DNA from: Flavobacterium dankookense
GTDB taxonomy: Bacteria; Bacteroidota; Bacteroidia; Flavobacteriales; Flavobacteriaceae
Length of the DNA stretch: 64,000 nt
Direction of reading: 5' to 3'
Assembly (NCBI RefSeq): GCF_004362665.1
Contig: NZ_SNXR01000012.1
Location: forward strand, 434,001 to 498,000
Positions 10,365 to 19,053 of this stretch are shown here, one piece after another; within the stretch, counting starts at the first letter, position 1; each line of letters opens with the position of its first letter. The notes beneath the pieces were generated by a model that searched no databases, was not told the origin of the DNA, and saw only the letters and a list, made by a program, of their open reading frames with translations. Both the position numbers and the translations under genes were made by a program.

Positions 10365-10630
10365 CAAATCGAGTTTTGTTTTAACCAAATCAAGTAACTC
10401 TTAATCCAAATCGAGTTTTGTTTAAACCAAATCGAGTAACTCTTAATGTAAATAGAGTTTTGTTTAAACCAAATAGAGTTACTCTTAATGCAAATCGAGT
10501 TTTGTTTAAACCAAATCGAGTTACTCTTAATACAAATTGAGTTTTGTTTAAACCAAATAGAGTTACTCTTAATGCAAATCGAGTTTTGTTTAAACCAAAT
10601 CGAGTTTTGCTTAATACAAATCAAATTCTC
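10365..10630. repeat. 21-bp tandem array (12 full units plus a partial one)
   Basis: Twelve consecutive units of exactly 21 bp run from 10365 to 10616, followed by a decayed thirteenth to about 10630. Units alternate between two types, CAAATCGAGTTTTGTTTAAAC and CAAATCGAGTTACTCTTAATG, so the higher-order period is 42 bp (six copies). Each unit start is spaced without indels. Several units carry the palindrome GTTTAAAC at the junction. Because 21 is divisible by 3, several frames stay open and give a spurious 98-codon minus-strand ORF. The rest of 10120-10912 holds copy D of the dispersed repeat, the maeB promoter and a terminator near 10864; I see no gene there. Confidence 0.9.
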
Positions 10631-10863
10631 ATAAGGCATTTTGTATTAAGACAGAGCCTTGCTCAGCGTAATGTTTTTCATGTCAATTCGCTCCGTACGT
10701 GTTTCTGACTTTGCAAAATGAAATTAATTATAGCAATTGTATTTCACACATGAATTTGAATTTAAATATTTTTCATAAAACAAATGCTAATCATCCAATG
10801 TTCAATAATTTTAAAAATTCAAATCAATCGACTGGTATGATGCTTCAGAATCATAAAAAAGCA

Positions 10864-10891
10864 AAAACCACTCTTTTCACAGAGTGGTTTT
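10864..10891 (-). terminator. Intrinsic terminator of the metalloprotease gene
   Basis: An 11-bp perfect stem AAAACCACTCT / AGAGTGGTTTT with a 6-nt loop, 22 bases past the stop codon at 10913. A run of T follows on the minus strand. Confidence 0.85.
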
Positions 10892-10912
10892 TAAGTAAAA
10901 GAATTGGTTAGG

Positions 10913-13900
10913 TTATTCTTTTATAAAACGTTTCGTAAGTGTTTCACCACCCGAACTAACTTCAATTAAGTAAGCGCCAGCTTTTAGTGAACCAACATAA
11001 ATAGTGTTGTCCTCAATTTTTCCTTTGCTTAATTCTTGTCCCATAACATTGAATACTCTATAACTAGCTGTTTGATCTAAATCAGCAAGATGTAAAGCAT
11101 CTCCTTTCACAGGATTAGGATACAATTTGAAAGTAAGCTTTGCTACACTTGGAGTTTCTTCATCAAATCGTCCAGAAGCAACAATGTTTACCGTATAATC
11201 TTCTACTTCTCCATAAGAGAATGTCTCACACGATGTTGGCGAAGCATTATATTTCATAGAAACACGCATTCTAGTTTGTCCAATTAAAGCAGTAGCTGGA
11301 ACAGTAAAGCTTCCCGAAATCGGAGTAGCAGTTGTTCTAGTTCTATTAAACACTTGTTCCCCAGTATCAGCAAAATCACCATCTTGGTTATAGTCAATCC
11401 AAACTCTATATCCTTCGCTATAAACAGTTCCTGTCCATGCTGGAGTAATAGTAATGGTATTGCTTGTGCTACGAGTTAAATTAGTAGAAAGAGCAGTAAA
11501 GTTACCATAACCAGCGTTATTTCCTGATAAATTATTGATTGAACCTAATTGTACTCTGTTGATATACTCATCAGCAGTACTATTTCCTTTTGAAGCACAA
11601 TAAGTAACCGTTGGAACGGCTAAAGTCGTTACACTAACTACATTGCTATCAGCAGAAATATTTCCTGCAGCATCTTTGGCTCTAACGCTAAATGAATAAG
11701 TAGTTGAAGCAGTTAAACCAGTCACTGCATAAGTAGTAGAAGCCGTTGAACCCAATAAAGTCGTTCCTCTATAAACATCATAACCTGTTACCGCTACGTT
11801 ATCAGTAGCACCAGACCAAGATAGATTAGTTGTAGTAGTTGTAGTTCCACTAGCAGCTAATGTTGGAGCAGTTGGCGCAGTAGTATCTAGAGTAGGAGTA
11901 AGCGTAGTTACACTAACTGTATTACTATCAGCAGAAACATTTCCTGCAGCATCTTTTGCTCTAACAGTAAATGAGTAAGTAGTGGAAGCAGTTAAACCAG
12001 TCACTGCAAAGGTAGTTGAAGCAGTTGAACCTAATAAAGTTGTTCCTCTATAAACATCATATCCAGTTACAGCAACGTTATCAGTAGCACCAGACCATGA
12101 TAAATTTGTGCTAGTTAATGTAGTTCCACTTGCATTCAAAGTTGGTGCAGTAGGAGCAACGGTATCTGTTGTTCCAGAGGTAATAGTAAAGTTAGTATTT
12201 GAAACATCAAAGAAAATATGATTAGTTCCTTTTACCATAATTCTATTGGTAGTTCCAGCAGTATTTGGAATAGTTACGGCCTGTGAACCATCGTTTGGTG
12301 TAGCCGCTAATAATGTTGACCATGTTGTTCCACCATCTGTAGAAATTAAAATATCTACGTTAGCACAATTTACTCCGTTGGCAGTTGTTCCAGCAACATT
12401 CCAAGTAACCGTTTGTGAAGTTCCTCCAACATAAGAAACTGCTGTGTTTGGAGCACTTACCGAAAATGGTCCAGCAGTTCCATTAACAGTAACAACCATA
12501 TCATCACTATTATTTCCTGCACCTCCAGCTCTGTTATCACGAACAGTTAATCTGAAATTCATAGTTCTTGCAACCGAAGGCAATGCTTCTACAACAATTT
12601 CTGTTCCTTGTGTAGTTGTTGCACCAGCCAATACTCGTGATAAGTTTGGAAAATATCTAACAGGTGTAGTTGAAGAATTGTATGATCTAAATGTTGGACC
12701 TGTTGTTCTTGTAGCACTTGCTGCAGAACTTGCTCCTGTTGCAGTTGAAGCGGCGTTATCAAATTGTTCCCAATTATAGGTTAACACATCACCATTTGCA
12801 TCTGTTCCAGAACCAGTCAACATAAATGGTGTGCTTTTAGGAATTGTATAATCTAAACCAGCATTTGCTGTTGGAATTGAGTTTCCAGTTGGAGTATTTG
12901 TTTGACAGGTTTTTGTTTTAACGTTGTTAGTTACTTGTTGGATACTTGCCGCGTGAAAATAAGCATCAGAATTGGTTTGAACATCCTGACTAGTAATACC
13001 AGCATATCCCATAATTGTCGAACCAGAACCTGGTTCCATGTTTACACCAGTTCCTTCATTACTCATAGAGAAAGTATGGTTAGCTCCAAATTGATGACCA
13101 ATTTCGTGTGCTACATAATCAATATCAAATGTATCTCCTGTAGGAATTGTACTCGATGTAAATCCGCTTCCTTTTCCTGAAGCACAAACACATCCAATAC
13201 ATCCAGCATTTCCATTGTTTGAAGCTCTAACGAATACATGTCCAACATCATAGTTTGCATCTCCAATAACTGAAGTTAATGTGCTTTGCAGTTGGCTATT
13301 ATAACTAGTAGTATATGGGTCAGTCGCAGCATCAGTATAAAGGACTAAATCATTATTAGCAATTAACACCATTCTAACTGCAAAATCTTTCTCAAAAATA
13401 CCATTGACACGTGTCATAGAAGCGTTAATTGCTGCTAATGCTTGCGCTTTTGTTCCTCCAAAATAAGCGGCATATTCTCCGGTACACGAAACAGCCAAAC
13501 GGAATGTTCTTAAGGTTGAATCATTTGCATTTCGTAACATCATAGTTGGACTAGAAATTGCATTATCAACTACAGAACATTCAAATTGATTTAAAGATTT
13601 ACTTTTGTCTGCTCTTCTATAAACAGTATAAGTCGTTAAATCTGTAGAAATTGGTTCAATAAATTCAGCTGATTTATCTGGACTCAAAACCATTGATTTA
13701 AATCCTAATGGTGAAACACTAAAATAGGCAGTCGCTAAAGGATTGTCAATTCCAATTCCAATATAAGATTTTATTTCAGGATATTTTGCAGCCAATTCAG
13801 CTTCCATGGTAGTGTTTTCAAAAACTCTAAAACGCTCTAAATTTCCATCTGCATTTGGAATAGAAATTATGTTTTGAGATTGACCGTTTGCCATTCTCTT

Positions 13901-14095
13901 TGGTGCTGCATTCAGATTGGATCGCAGTGTGTTTAAGTTTAATTCAAAAATCTTGTTTTCAGGTAGTTGCAAGCTTTCTTCAAGCGCAACCATTGTGGTT
14001 TTTTTAGTGGTTGCATTCCAAAGCGTGCCTTTGCCTTGTGCAAAAGTCATACTTGTAAACGCTAGCAAAGCCACCGAGAGTAATTTGTACTTCAT
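10913..14095 (-). CDS. Secreted M12B/reprolysin-like zinc metalloprotease with two FN3 domains and T9SS sorting domain
   Basis: 1060 residues. Signal peptide MKYKLLSVALLAFTSMTFAQ. The metzincin zinc site HEIGHQFGANH is at 330-340, with a Met-turn IMGYAG near 361, so this should be an active zinc endopeptidase. Next come an Ig/PKD-like region (about 405-645), two nearly identical fibronectin type III domains (about 648-732 and 740-824), a GEVEDYTVN-type domain (about 830-972) and a C-terminal type A sorting domain (about 987-1060: KLYPNP, GAYLIEV, TKRFIKE). The last directs export through the T9SS, whose translocon SprA is encoded nearby. A propeptide probably spans about 21-190. It is a single-gene unit with its own -7 box and terminator. 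The exact substrate is unknown. Confidence 0.9.
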   Translation of the reverse strand: MKYKLLSVALLAFTSMTFAQGKGTLWNATTKKTTMVALEESLQLPENKIFELNLNTLRSNLNAAPKRMANGQSQNIISIPNADGNLERFRVFENTTMEAELAAKYPEIKSYIGIGIDNPLATAYFSVSPLGFKSMVLSPDKSAEFIEPISTDLTTYTVYRRADKSKSLNQFECSVVDNAISSPTMMLRNANDSTLRTFRLAVSCTGEYAAYFGGTKAQALAAINASMTRVNGIFEKDFAVRMVLIANNDLVLYTDAATDPYTTSYNSQLQSTLTSVIGDANYDVGHVFVRASNNGNAGCIGCVCASGKGSGFTSSTIPTGDTFDIDYVAHEIGHQFGANHTFSMSNEGTGVNMEPGSGSTIMGYAGITSQDVQTNSDAYFHAASIQQVTNNVKTKTCQTNTPTGNSIPTANAGLDYTIPKSTPFMLTGSGTDANGDVLTYNWEQFDNAASTATGASSAASATRTTGPTFRSYNSSTTPVRYFPNLSRVLAGATTTQGTEIVVEALPSVARTMNFRLTVRDNRAGGAGNNSDDMVVTVNGTAGPFSVSAPNTAVSYVGGTSQTVTWNVAGTTANGVNCANVDILISTDGGTTWSTLLAATPNDGSQAVTIPNTAGTTNRIMVKGTNHIFFDVSNTNFTITSGTTDTVAPTAPTLNASGTTLTSTNLSWSGATDNVAVTGYDVYRGTTLLGSTASTTFAVTGLTASTTYSFTVRAKDAAGNVSADSNTVSVTTLTPTLDTTAPTAPTLAASGTTTTTTNLSWSGATDNVAVTGYDVYRGTTLLGSTASTTYAVTGLTASTTYSFSVRAKDAAGNISADSNVVSVTTLAVPTVTYCASKGNSTADEYINRVQLGSINNLSGNNAGYGNFTALSTNLTRSTSNTITITPAWTGTVYSEGYRVWIDYNQDGDFADTGEQVFNRTRTTATPISGSFTVPATALIGQTRMRVSMKYNASPTSCETFSYGEVEDYTVNIVASGRFDEETPSVAKLTFKLYPNPVKGDALHLADLDQTASYRVFNVMGQELSKGKIEDNTIYVGSLKAGAYLIEVSSGGETLTKRFIKE
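11624..12154 (-). repeat. In-frame tandem duplication of an FN3 domain (276-bp period)
   Basis: The two fibronectin domains of the metalloprotease (12154-11900 and 11878-11624) are almost identical in protein and DNA, for example both contain WSGATDNVAVTGYDVYRG and STTYSF. The period is 276 bp or 92 codons. This indicates a recent duplication or gene-conversion-maintained repeat. Confidence 0.85.
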
Positions 14096-14126
14096 AATTT
14101 GTTTGGTTTTTGGTTAATTAGTGTGT

Positions 14127-14134
14127 CAAATGTA
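14127..14134 (-). promoter_or_regulatory. -7 promoter box for the metalloprotease gene
   Basis: TACATTTG on the minus strand fits TAnnTTTG and lies 32 bases upstream of the ATG at 14095. Confidence 0.5.
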
Positions 14135-14308
14135 TAATTAAAATTAAATTATCATAATTAATTTTAATAAAAATATTAACAATTCGATAAACTACAATTT
14201 AATTAATTGAGATATGTTTATCAATTCTTTTATTTTTATGCGTAAATCATATTTAATAATTGTTTTGTGTTTGATTATTTATAATTACTTTTAAATCAAA
14301 TTTTGAAT

Positions 14309-15424
14309 ATGAATTTTAGTTATTGGGAAATTAAAAATTGGTTTACGGCTGTTGATTTTACTATTGTTGGTAGTGGAATTGTTGGTTTACATTGTGCTCT
14401 AACATTACGAGAAAAATATCCAAACAGTAAAATTCTAGTTCTAGAAAAAGGAATATTGCCTCAAGGTGCAAGTACTAAAAATGCTGGTTTTGCTTGTTTT
14501 GGTAGTGCTTCAGAAATTTTAGATGATTTAAAAAATCATTCTGAAGAAGAAGTTGTTCAACTGATACAAAAACGCTGGGATGGTTTGCAATTACTTCGTA
14601 AAAATCTTGGCGACTCAGCAATAGATTTCAAACCTTTCGGTGGTTATGAATTGTTTTTAAAAGAAGACGAAAGTAGCTATAACGAATGTCTCCAAAAGCT
14701 TCCTTTTATAAACGAAATTCTAAAACCGATTTTTAAAAATGATGTTTTTAATAAAGAGGTCGATCGATTTGATTTTAAAGAGATTCATGAATACTTAATC
14801 TTTAATCCTTTTGAAGCTCAAATTGATACCGGAAAAATGATGCATTCTTTGTTGCAAAAAGCAATTGCTAACAATATTATGATTCTAAATCATATAGAAG
14901 TCGCTGCTTTTCATGAAAATAATATTGGAGTACTAATTAGTTTCGATGATTTTAGTTTTATATCCAAAAAGCTTTTATTTGCTACCAATGGTTTTGCTCA
15001 AAAGCTAACTAATAATCAAGTAAAACCAGCTAGAGCACAAGTTTTGATAACGGAACCAATTCCCAATTTAGACATCAAAGGAACATTTCATTTAGATAAA
15101 GGATATTATTATTTTAGAAACATTGACGATAGAATTCTCTTTGGCGGTGGAAGGAATTTAGATTTTAGCGGAGAAACTACAACCGAATTTGGTCAAACAG
15201 AATTAATTCAAAATCATTTGGAAAAATTATTAAAAGAAGTAATTTTACCCGATACTGATTTCAAAATCGCTCATCGTTGGAGCGGAATTATGGGAATGGG
15301 TTCGAGTAAAAATCCTATTGTGGAACAACTTTCAGATAATGTTTTTTGTGGAGTTCGCCTCGGCGGAATGGGAGTCGCAATTGGAAGTTTGATAGGAAAA
15401 GAATTAGCGGATTTAGTACAATAA
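14309..15424 (+). CDS. FAD-dependent oxidoreductase, D-amino-acid-oxidase/glycine-oxidase fold
   Basis: 371 residues from the ATG at 14309 (an in-frame TTG two codons earlier is less likely). The dinucleotide-binding motif VGSGIVGLHCAL follows a first beta strand, then LEKG and ASTKNAGFACFG as in the DAO (PF01266) family. The C-terminal RWSGIMGMG and GVRLGGMGVAIG segments are the second FAD-binding part of this fold. Such enzymes oxidise amino or imino acids; the substrate cannot be told from sequence. It is followed after three bases by mtgA and then directly by an LpxR-like gene, so these three probably form one transcript, although the functional link is unclear. Confidence 0.85.
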   Translation: MNFSYWEIKNWFTAVDFTIVGSGIVGLHCALTLREKYPNSKILVLEKGILPQGASTKNAGFACFGSASEILDDLKNHSEEEVVQLIQKRWDGLQLLRKNLGDSAIDFKPFGGYELFLKEDESSYNECLQKLPFINEILKPIFKNDVFNKEVDRFDFKEIHEYLIFNPFEAQIDTGKMMHSLLQKAIANNIMILNHIEVAAFHENNIGVLISFDDFSFISKKLLFATNGFAQKLTNNQVKPARAQVLITEPIPNLDIKGTFHLDKGYYYFRNIDDRILFGGGRNLDFSGETTTEFGQTELIQNHLEKLLKEVILPDTDFKIAHRWSGIMGMGSSKNPIVEQLSDNVFCGVRLGGMGVAIGSLIGKELADLVQ

Positions 15425-15427
15425 GTT

Positions 15428-16108
15428 ATGATTAGAAAAGTTTTTCGTTGGATTTGGAAAGCCACACTTTGGTTTATTGGTTTGTCAATCTTGTCTGTAA
15501 TTATATTTAAATGGGTTCCAGTTCCAATTACACCTTTAATGATAACTCGTGCTGTTGAAAATAAATTAGAAGGAAAAGATGCTCTACTAACTCATGATTG
15601 GGTGTCGATTGAAAATATTTCGCCTAATCTCCAAAAGGCAGTTATCGCTAGTGAAGATGGAAACTTTTTAAAACACAATGGTTTTGATTTTAAAGCCATG
15701 CAAAAAGCATTTAAAAATAACCAAAAAGGCAAACGATTAAAAGGAGGAAGTACTATTTCGCAACAAACGGCTAAAAACGTTTTTCTTTGGCAAGGCAGAA
15801 GTTATATTCGCAAAGGGTTAGAAGCTTATTTTACTGTTTTGATAGAACTCATTTGGGGAAAAGAACGAATTATGGAAGTGTATCTCAACTCAATAGAAAT
15901 GGGAAATGGGGTTTATGGTGCCGAATCAGGAGCGAGACATTGGTATAGAAAAAGCGCTGCAGATTTAACAAAAAAAGAAGCCGCAGGAATTGCAGCCATT
16001 CTTCCTAATCCGAGAAAATATAAAGCCACGAATTCCTCTTCCTACATCAACAGAAGAAAAGAAAAAATCGTTAGAGTGATGCAACATATAGGTAAAATTG
16101 ACTATTAA
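15428..16108 (+). CDS. mtgA: Monofunctional peptidoglycan glycosyltransferase
   Basis: 226 residues, typical for MtgA. It polymerises glycan strands from lipid II at the inner membrane. One N-terminal membrane segment (about 12-30) is followed by the GT51 motifs: the catalytic Glu in ASEDGNF (E76), GGSTISQQTAKN (106-117), KERIMEVYLNSIEMGNGVYG and AAILPNPRKY. There is no transpeptidase domain. The start is three bases after the preceding flavoprotein gene, and the stop directly abuts the ATG of the next gene. Confidence 0.95.
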   Translation: MIRKVFRWIWKATLWFIGLSILSVIIFKWVPVPITPLMITRAVENKLEGKDALLTHDWVSIENISPNLQKAVIASEDGNFLKHNGFDFKAMQKAFKNNQKGKRLKGGSTISQQTAKNVFLWQGRSYIRKGLEAYFTVLIELIWGKERIMEVYLNSIEMGNGVYGAESGARHWYRKSAADLTKKEAAGIAAILPNPRKYKATNSSSYINRRKEKIVRVMQHIGKIDY

Positions 16109-17044
16109 ATGGTTAAATTTTTCATTCCTTTTTTCTTCATGGTGTTCATTAGTTTTAGTCAAAATAAAAAAGCTTTTGAAATGGGAGTACTACTTGATAA
16201 CGATTCGTTTTCATCACTAGTCAATGATAAATATTACACTAACGGAATGGAAATTTTTGGAAATTATATCTCAAAAAAATCCAATCAAGACGTTTTCAAA
16301 TCGAATGGATTTAAAATTGGACAATATATCTTTAATCCTAAATGGGTTAAGTCAGATTTTAAAGAAGATCATAATCGACCGTATGCCGGATATTTATTTG
16401 CTGAATTTAATCAAAATAGGTTTTATAAAAATCAAACCGTTTGGATAACTAAATACCAAATTGGAGTTGTTGGACCTTCATCAAAAGCGGAAGATTTTCA
16501 AAAATGGATGCACAATGCTTTTGGGTTTGGGAGATTATATGGATGGCAACATCAAATCAAAAATACAGTAGCAATTCAATACAATACCATTCTTTCTTCC
16601 AAAGTTTTTGATAAAATCACTACAGATAAAATAGATTTTCATTGGCAATCAAAAGCCGAAATTGGAACCGTTTTTTCGAGCATAACAACTGGAATTTTAT
16701 CGAGAATTAGTTTGTCCAAAAACCTAAAATCGATGCAACAATCTAATTTTTTTAATAGTTTGATGTTTGATGATAAAAATGTAAATGAGCTGTATTTTTA
16801 TTTTTTACCAAAAATTAATTTACAGTTCTACGATGCTTCCATTCAAGGAAGTCTTTTTGATGATGAAAGTCCATTAACATTTACACCCAATTTATTTCGA
16901 TTTAAATTAGAAACTGGTTTGAAATACCAAATACAAAATTGGAATTTGGGCTACACATTTCACTACACAACCCAAGAAATAAAAAGTAATTCTGTAACTG
17001 GATTTTATTATGGTTCTGTTGGATTGTCTTATATTTTTAAATAA
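16109..17044 (+). CDS. LpxR-like lipid A deacylase family protein (DUF2219)
   Basis: 311 residues with a signal peptide (MVKFFIPFFFMVFISFSQ). The LDNDSF motif (N31, D32) and KYYTNG (about 41-46) match the DUF2219/LpxR family of outer-membrane beta barrels, which remove the 3'-linked acyl chain of lipid A in Salmonella. Further barrel-like strands end in an aromatic residue, and the protein finishes with SVGLSYIFK, a typical barrel end. The ATG follows the mtgA stop without a gap, so the two are translated from one message. Enzyme activity is inferred from family only. Confidence 0.82.
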   Translation: MVKFFIPFFFMVFISFSQNKKAFEMGVLLDNDSFSSLVNDKYYTNGMEIFGNYISKKSNQDVFKSNGFKIGQYIFNPKWVKSDFKEDHNRPYAGYLFAEFNQNRFYKNQTVWITKYQIGVVGPSSKAEDFQKWMHNAFGFGRLYGWQHQIKNTVAIQYNTILSSKVFDKITTDKIDFHWQSKAEIGTVFSSITTGILSRISLSKNLKSMQQSNFFNSLMFDDKNVNELYFYFLPKINLQFYDASIQGSLFDDESPLTFTPNLFRFKLETGLKYQIQNWNLGYTFHYTTQEIKSNSVTGFYYGSVGLSYIFK

Positions 17045-17073
17045 AAAAACTCTTCTGATGGAGAAGAGTTTTT
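17045..17073. terminator. Bidirectional terminator between convergent genes
   Basis: Stem AACTCTTCT / AGAAGAGTT flanked by A-run and T-run on either side, between the LpxR-like gene and the convergent DoxX-like gene. Confidence 0.85.
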
Positions 17074-17079
17074 CTTTTA

Positions 17080-17454
17080 TTAGTAAAACAAAGGTTTATA
17101 CTGTTGCCAATGTTTGTAGATTAATATCGAATTTATTACAACAATAAGTAGCGCAAATAATAATCCTGGAATATCTAAAAACAAGTGGAAAAGCAAAATA
17201 TTAATAGAAATAGGAGCTAAAAGAATCAAAGCGAAGGCAACCCATTTTTTCAGTAAAAGCATCACTCCAATGATAACTTCTAAAATACCAACAACAGGAA
17301 AAATATAACCAGTTGTATTTAGTGAATTCATAAACTCACCAGCAGAACCTGTTGGTGCTTCCATTGGGATAAAATATAAAAATTTATTAGCTCCAAAAAC
17401 AAGAAGCATTAATCCTAAAACAATTCTAGCGATTTTTGTAAACATTGAATTCAT
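17080..17454 (-). CDS. DoxX-like small membrane protein
   Basis: 124 residues, almost entirely hydrophobic with about four membrane segments. The opening FTKIARIVLGLMLLVFGANKF, followed by GYIFPVVGILEVIIGVMLLL, resembles the DoxX/DoxD superfamily. The biochemical role of these proteins is generally unclear. It stands alone between a terminator and the divergent AIM24 gene. Confidence 0.75.
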   Translation of the reverse strand: MNSMFTKIARIVLGLMLLVFGANKFLYFIPMEAPTGSAGEFMNSLNTTGYIFPVVGILEVIIGVMLLLKKWVAFALILLAPISINILLFHLFLDIPGLLFALLIVVINSILIYKHWQQYKPLFY

Positions 17455-17634
17455 AAAGAGGCAAATTTTTGGTTAGTAATATGGTAAAAATAGAATTATT
17501 TTTTTAAATTATAAACTATTTTTAAATCTATTTAATGAAATATTCATAATTATAATGTTAAATCTATAATCTACAAAGTATGTTGTAACTTTTTAAAGAA
17601 ATGAATAACTTATAATAAATTAAAAAATAATACA

Positions 17635-18435
17635 ATGATAGCACACGAAATCGATTACCACATTTATGGTGAAGAAATGCAATATGTAGAGATTGAACTT
17701 GATCCGCAAGAGATTGTTGTTGCCGAAGCAGGAAGTTTTATGATGATGGACAACGGCATTCAAATGCAAACTATTTTTGGCGATGGTTCAGCTCAACAGC
17801 AAGGAATTTTTGGCAAACTGCTTTCGGCTGGAAAAAGAGTTTTAACAGGCGAAAGTCTTTTTATGACGGCTTACTTAAATCAGAATAATTCGAAGAGTAA
17901 AGTATGTTTTGCTTCGCCTTATCCTGGAAAAATTATTCCAATAGATTTGCGTCAATTTCATGGGAAATTCATTTGTCAAAAAGACGCATTTCTTTGTGCC
18001 GCAAAAGGTGTTTCGGTTGGCATTGAATTTTCTAGAAAATTAGGTCGCGGACTTTTTGGTGGAGAAGGTTTTATTATGCAAAAATTAGAAGGCGATGGAA
18101 TGGCATTTGTACATTCTGGTGGAACTTTAGCCAAAAGAGAATTGGCTTCGGGAGAAGTTTTAAAAGTAGATACAGGTTGTATCGTTGGCTTTACCAAAGA
18201 CGTAGATTATGATATTGAATTTATTGGCGGTATTAAAAATTCCCTTTTTGGTGGCGAAGGATTATTTTATGCAACACTTCGCGGACCAGGAACGGTTTAT
18301 GTACAATCGTTGCCATTTAGCCGTTTAGCCGATAGAATTATAGCTTCTGCGCCACAAAATGGAGGAAGTTCCAGAGAAGAAGGAAGTCTTCTTGGCGGTT
18401 TAGGCAGAATGATTGATGGTGATAATAGATTTTAA
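17635..18435 (+). CDS. AIM24 family protein (TIGR00266)
   Basis: 266 residues. The sequence has the repetitive beta-sandwich pattern of the AIM24/TIGR00266 family, with [55 protein letters not shown] and [18 protein letters not shown] all present. Bacterial members have no established function; the name comes from a yeast mitochondrial protein. No signal peptide or membrane segment, so it is probably cytosolic. It is preceded by a 180-bp AT-rich gap and followed by a strong terminator, so it is likely monocistronic. Confidence 0.88.
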   Translation: MIAHEIDYHIYGEEMQYVEIELDPQEIVVAEAGSFMMMDNGIQMQTIFGDGSAQQQGIFGKLLSAGKRVLTGESLFMTAYLNQNNSKSKVCFASPYPGKIIPIDLRQFHGKFICQKDAFLCAAKGVSVGIEFSRKLGRGLFGGEGFIMQKLEGDGMAFVHSGGTLAKRELASGEVLKVDTGCIVGFTKDVDYDIEFIGGIKNSLFGGEGLFYATLRGPGTVYVQSLPFSRLADRIIASAPQNGGSSREEGSLLGGLGRMIDGDNRF

Positions 18436-18438
18436 AAA

Positions 18439-18466
18439 AAAATGCGACTTAATTAAGTCGCATTTT
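18439..18466. terminator. Bidirectional terminator
   Basis: A 28-bp perfect palindrome AAAATGCGACTTAA / TTAAGTCGCATTTT with flanking A and T runs, between the AIM24 gene and the convergent lipoprotein gene. Confidence 0.88.
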
Positions 18467-18479
18467 TTAATTTCATAAT

Positions 18480-19049
18480 TTAGTTGGCAATTACAATTGG
18501 ATAAGTTACTTGTGCATCAGTTGCACCACCAGCATTTGTAATATCGCCAGCAGCAACTCCAGCTGCCGATTTATTTGGCAAATGTCTCAATGTTACCGTT
18601 AAATTTCCTGTTCCAGCATTTCCAGTTGTGTAAGTAAACGTCAATCCAACTGGTTTAGCATTCACATCAAAATCAGTGTAACCAAATGTTCCTAAAGCTG
18701 CTGGAATTTGGTAAAATACTTGATGCTCTTCGCCTTCTTCTTCAACTTCAACAGTAATGTCTTCTGCTGGCGTATCTAATTCATTTAAAAAAGTCGTTTC
18801 GCCATTATAAACCGTGTTTGCTGTCAAATTTCCTGAAACCGTTACAAGCGGATCATTTGGTCCATCACCATCTAAATCTCTTGAAGTTAAAGTTATAGTC
18901 GTTGCACCATTTGTTAAAGTAGTCGTAACCGTTGTGATTACTTCTTCCTCATTTACTGGATCATCATCATTATTACATGACGTTATTGATACAGCTGCAA
19001 TTGCTAGAAAAAAGATTTTTGTTTTGTTTAAATTATTCAATGTTTTCAT
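18480..19049 (-). CDS. Lipoprotein partner of the adjacent TonB-dependent receptor
   Basis: 189 residues. N-terminal signal with lipobox (AVSITSC followed by NNDDD), so lipid-anchored. An acidic Thr/Val-rich beta domain follows, with LTSRDLDGDGPNDP (about 54-67), an acidic EVEEEGEEHQVFYQ stretch and TGNAGTGNLTVTLRHLPNKS. Similar proteins are sometimes named type 1 periplasmic-binding-fold proteins in flavobacteria, and I recall them paired with a receptor as here. The gene starts four bases after the receptor stop, so they are co-expressed. The His/Glu/Asp content would fit metal binding, but that is inference. Confidence 0.75.
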   Translation of the reverse strand: MKTLNNLNKTKIFFLAIAAVSITSCNNDDDPVNEEEVITTVTTTLTNGATTITLTSRDLDGDGPNDPLVTVSGNLTANTVYNGETTFLNELDTPAEDITVEVEEEGEEHQVFYQIPAALGTFGYTDFDVNAKPVGLTFTYTTGNAGTGNLTVTLRHLPNKSAAGVAAGDITNAGGATDAQVTYPIVIAN

Positions 19050-19053
19050 GTTT

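Noticed and set aside
10365..10630. Possible CRISPR array
   Set aside because: Units follow each other without unique spacers and no cas gene is in the window.
10343..10639. 98-codon minus-strand frame with a repeated NSIWFKQNSICIKS pattern
   Set aside because: It is the translation of the 21-bp tandem array; the period is divisible by three so several frames stay open. No start context, signal or known domain.
12246..13180. Plus-strand frames opposite the metalloprotease gene
   Set aside because: Shadows of a real gene with a zinc site and sorting domain on the minus strand.
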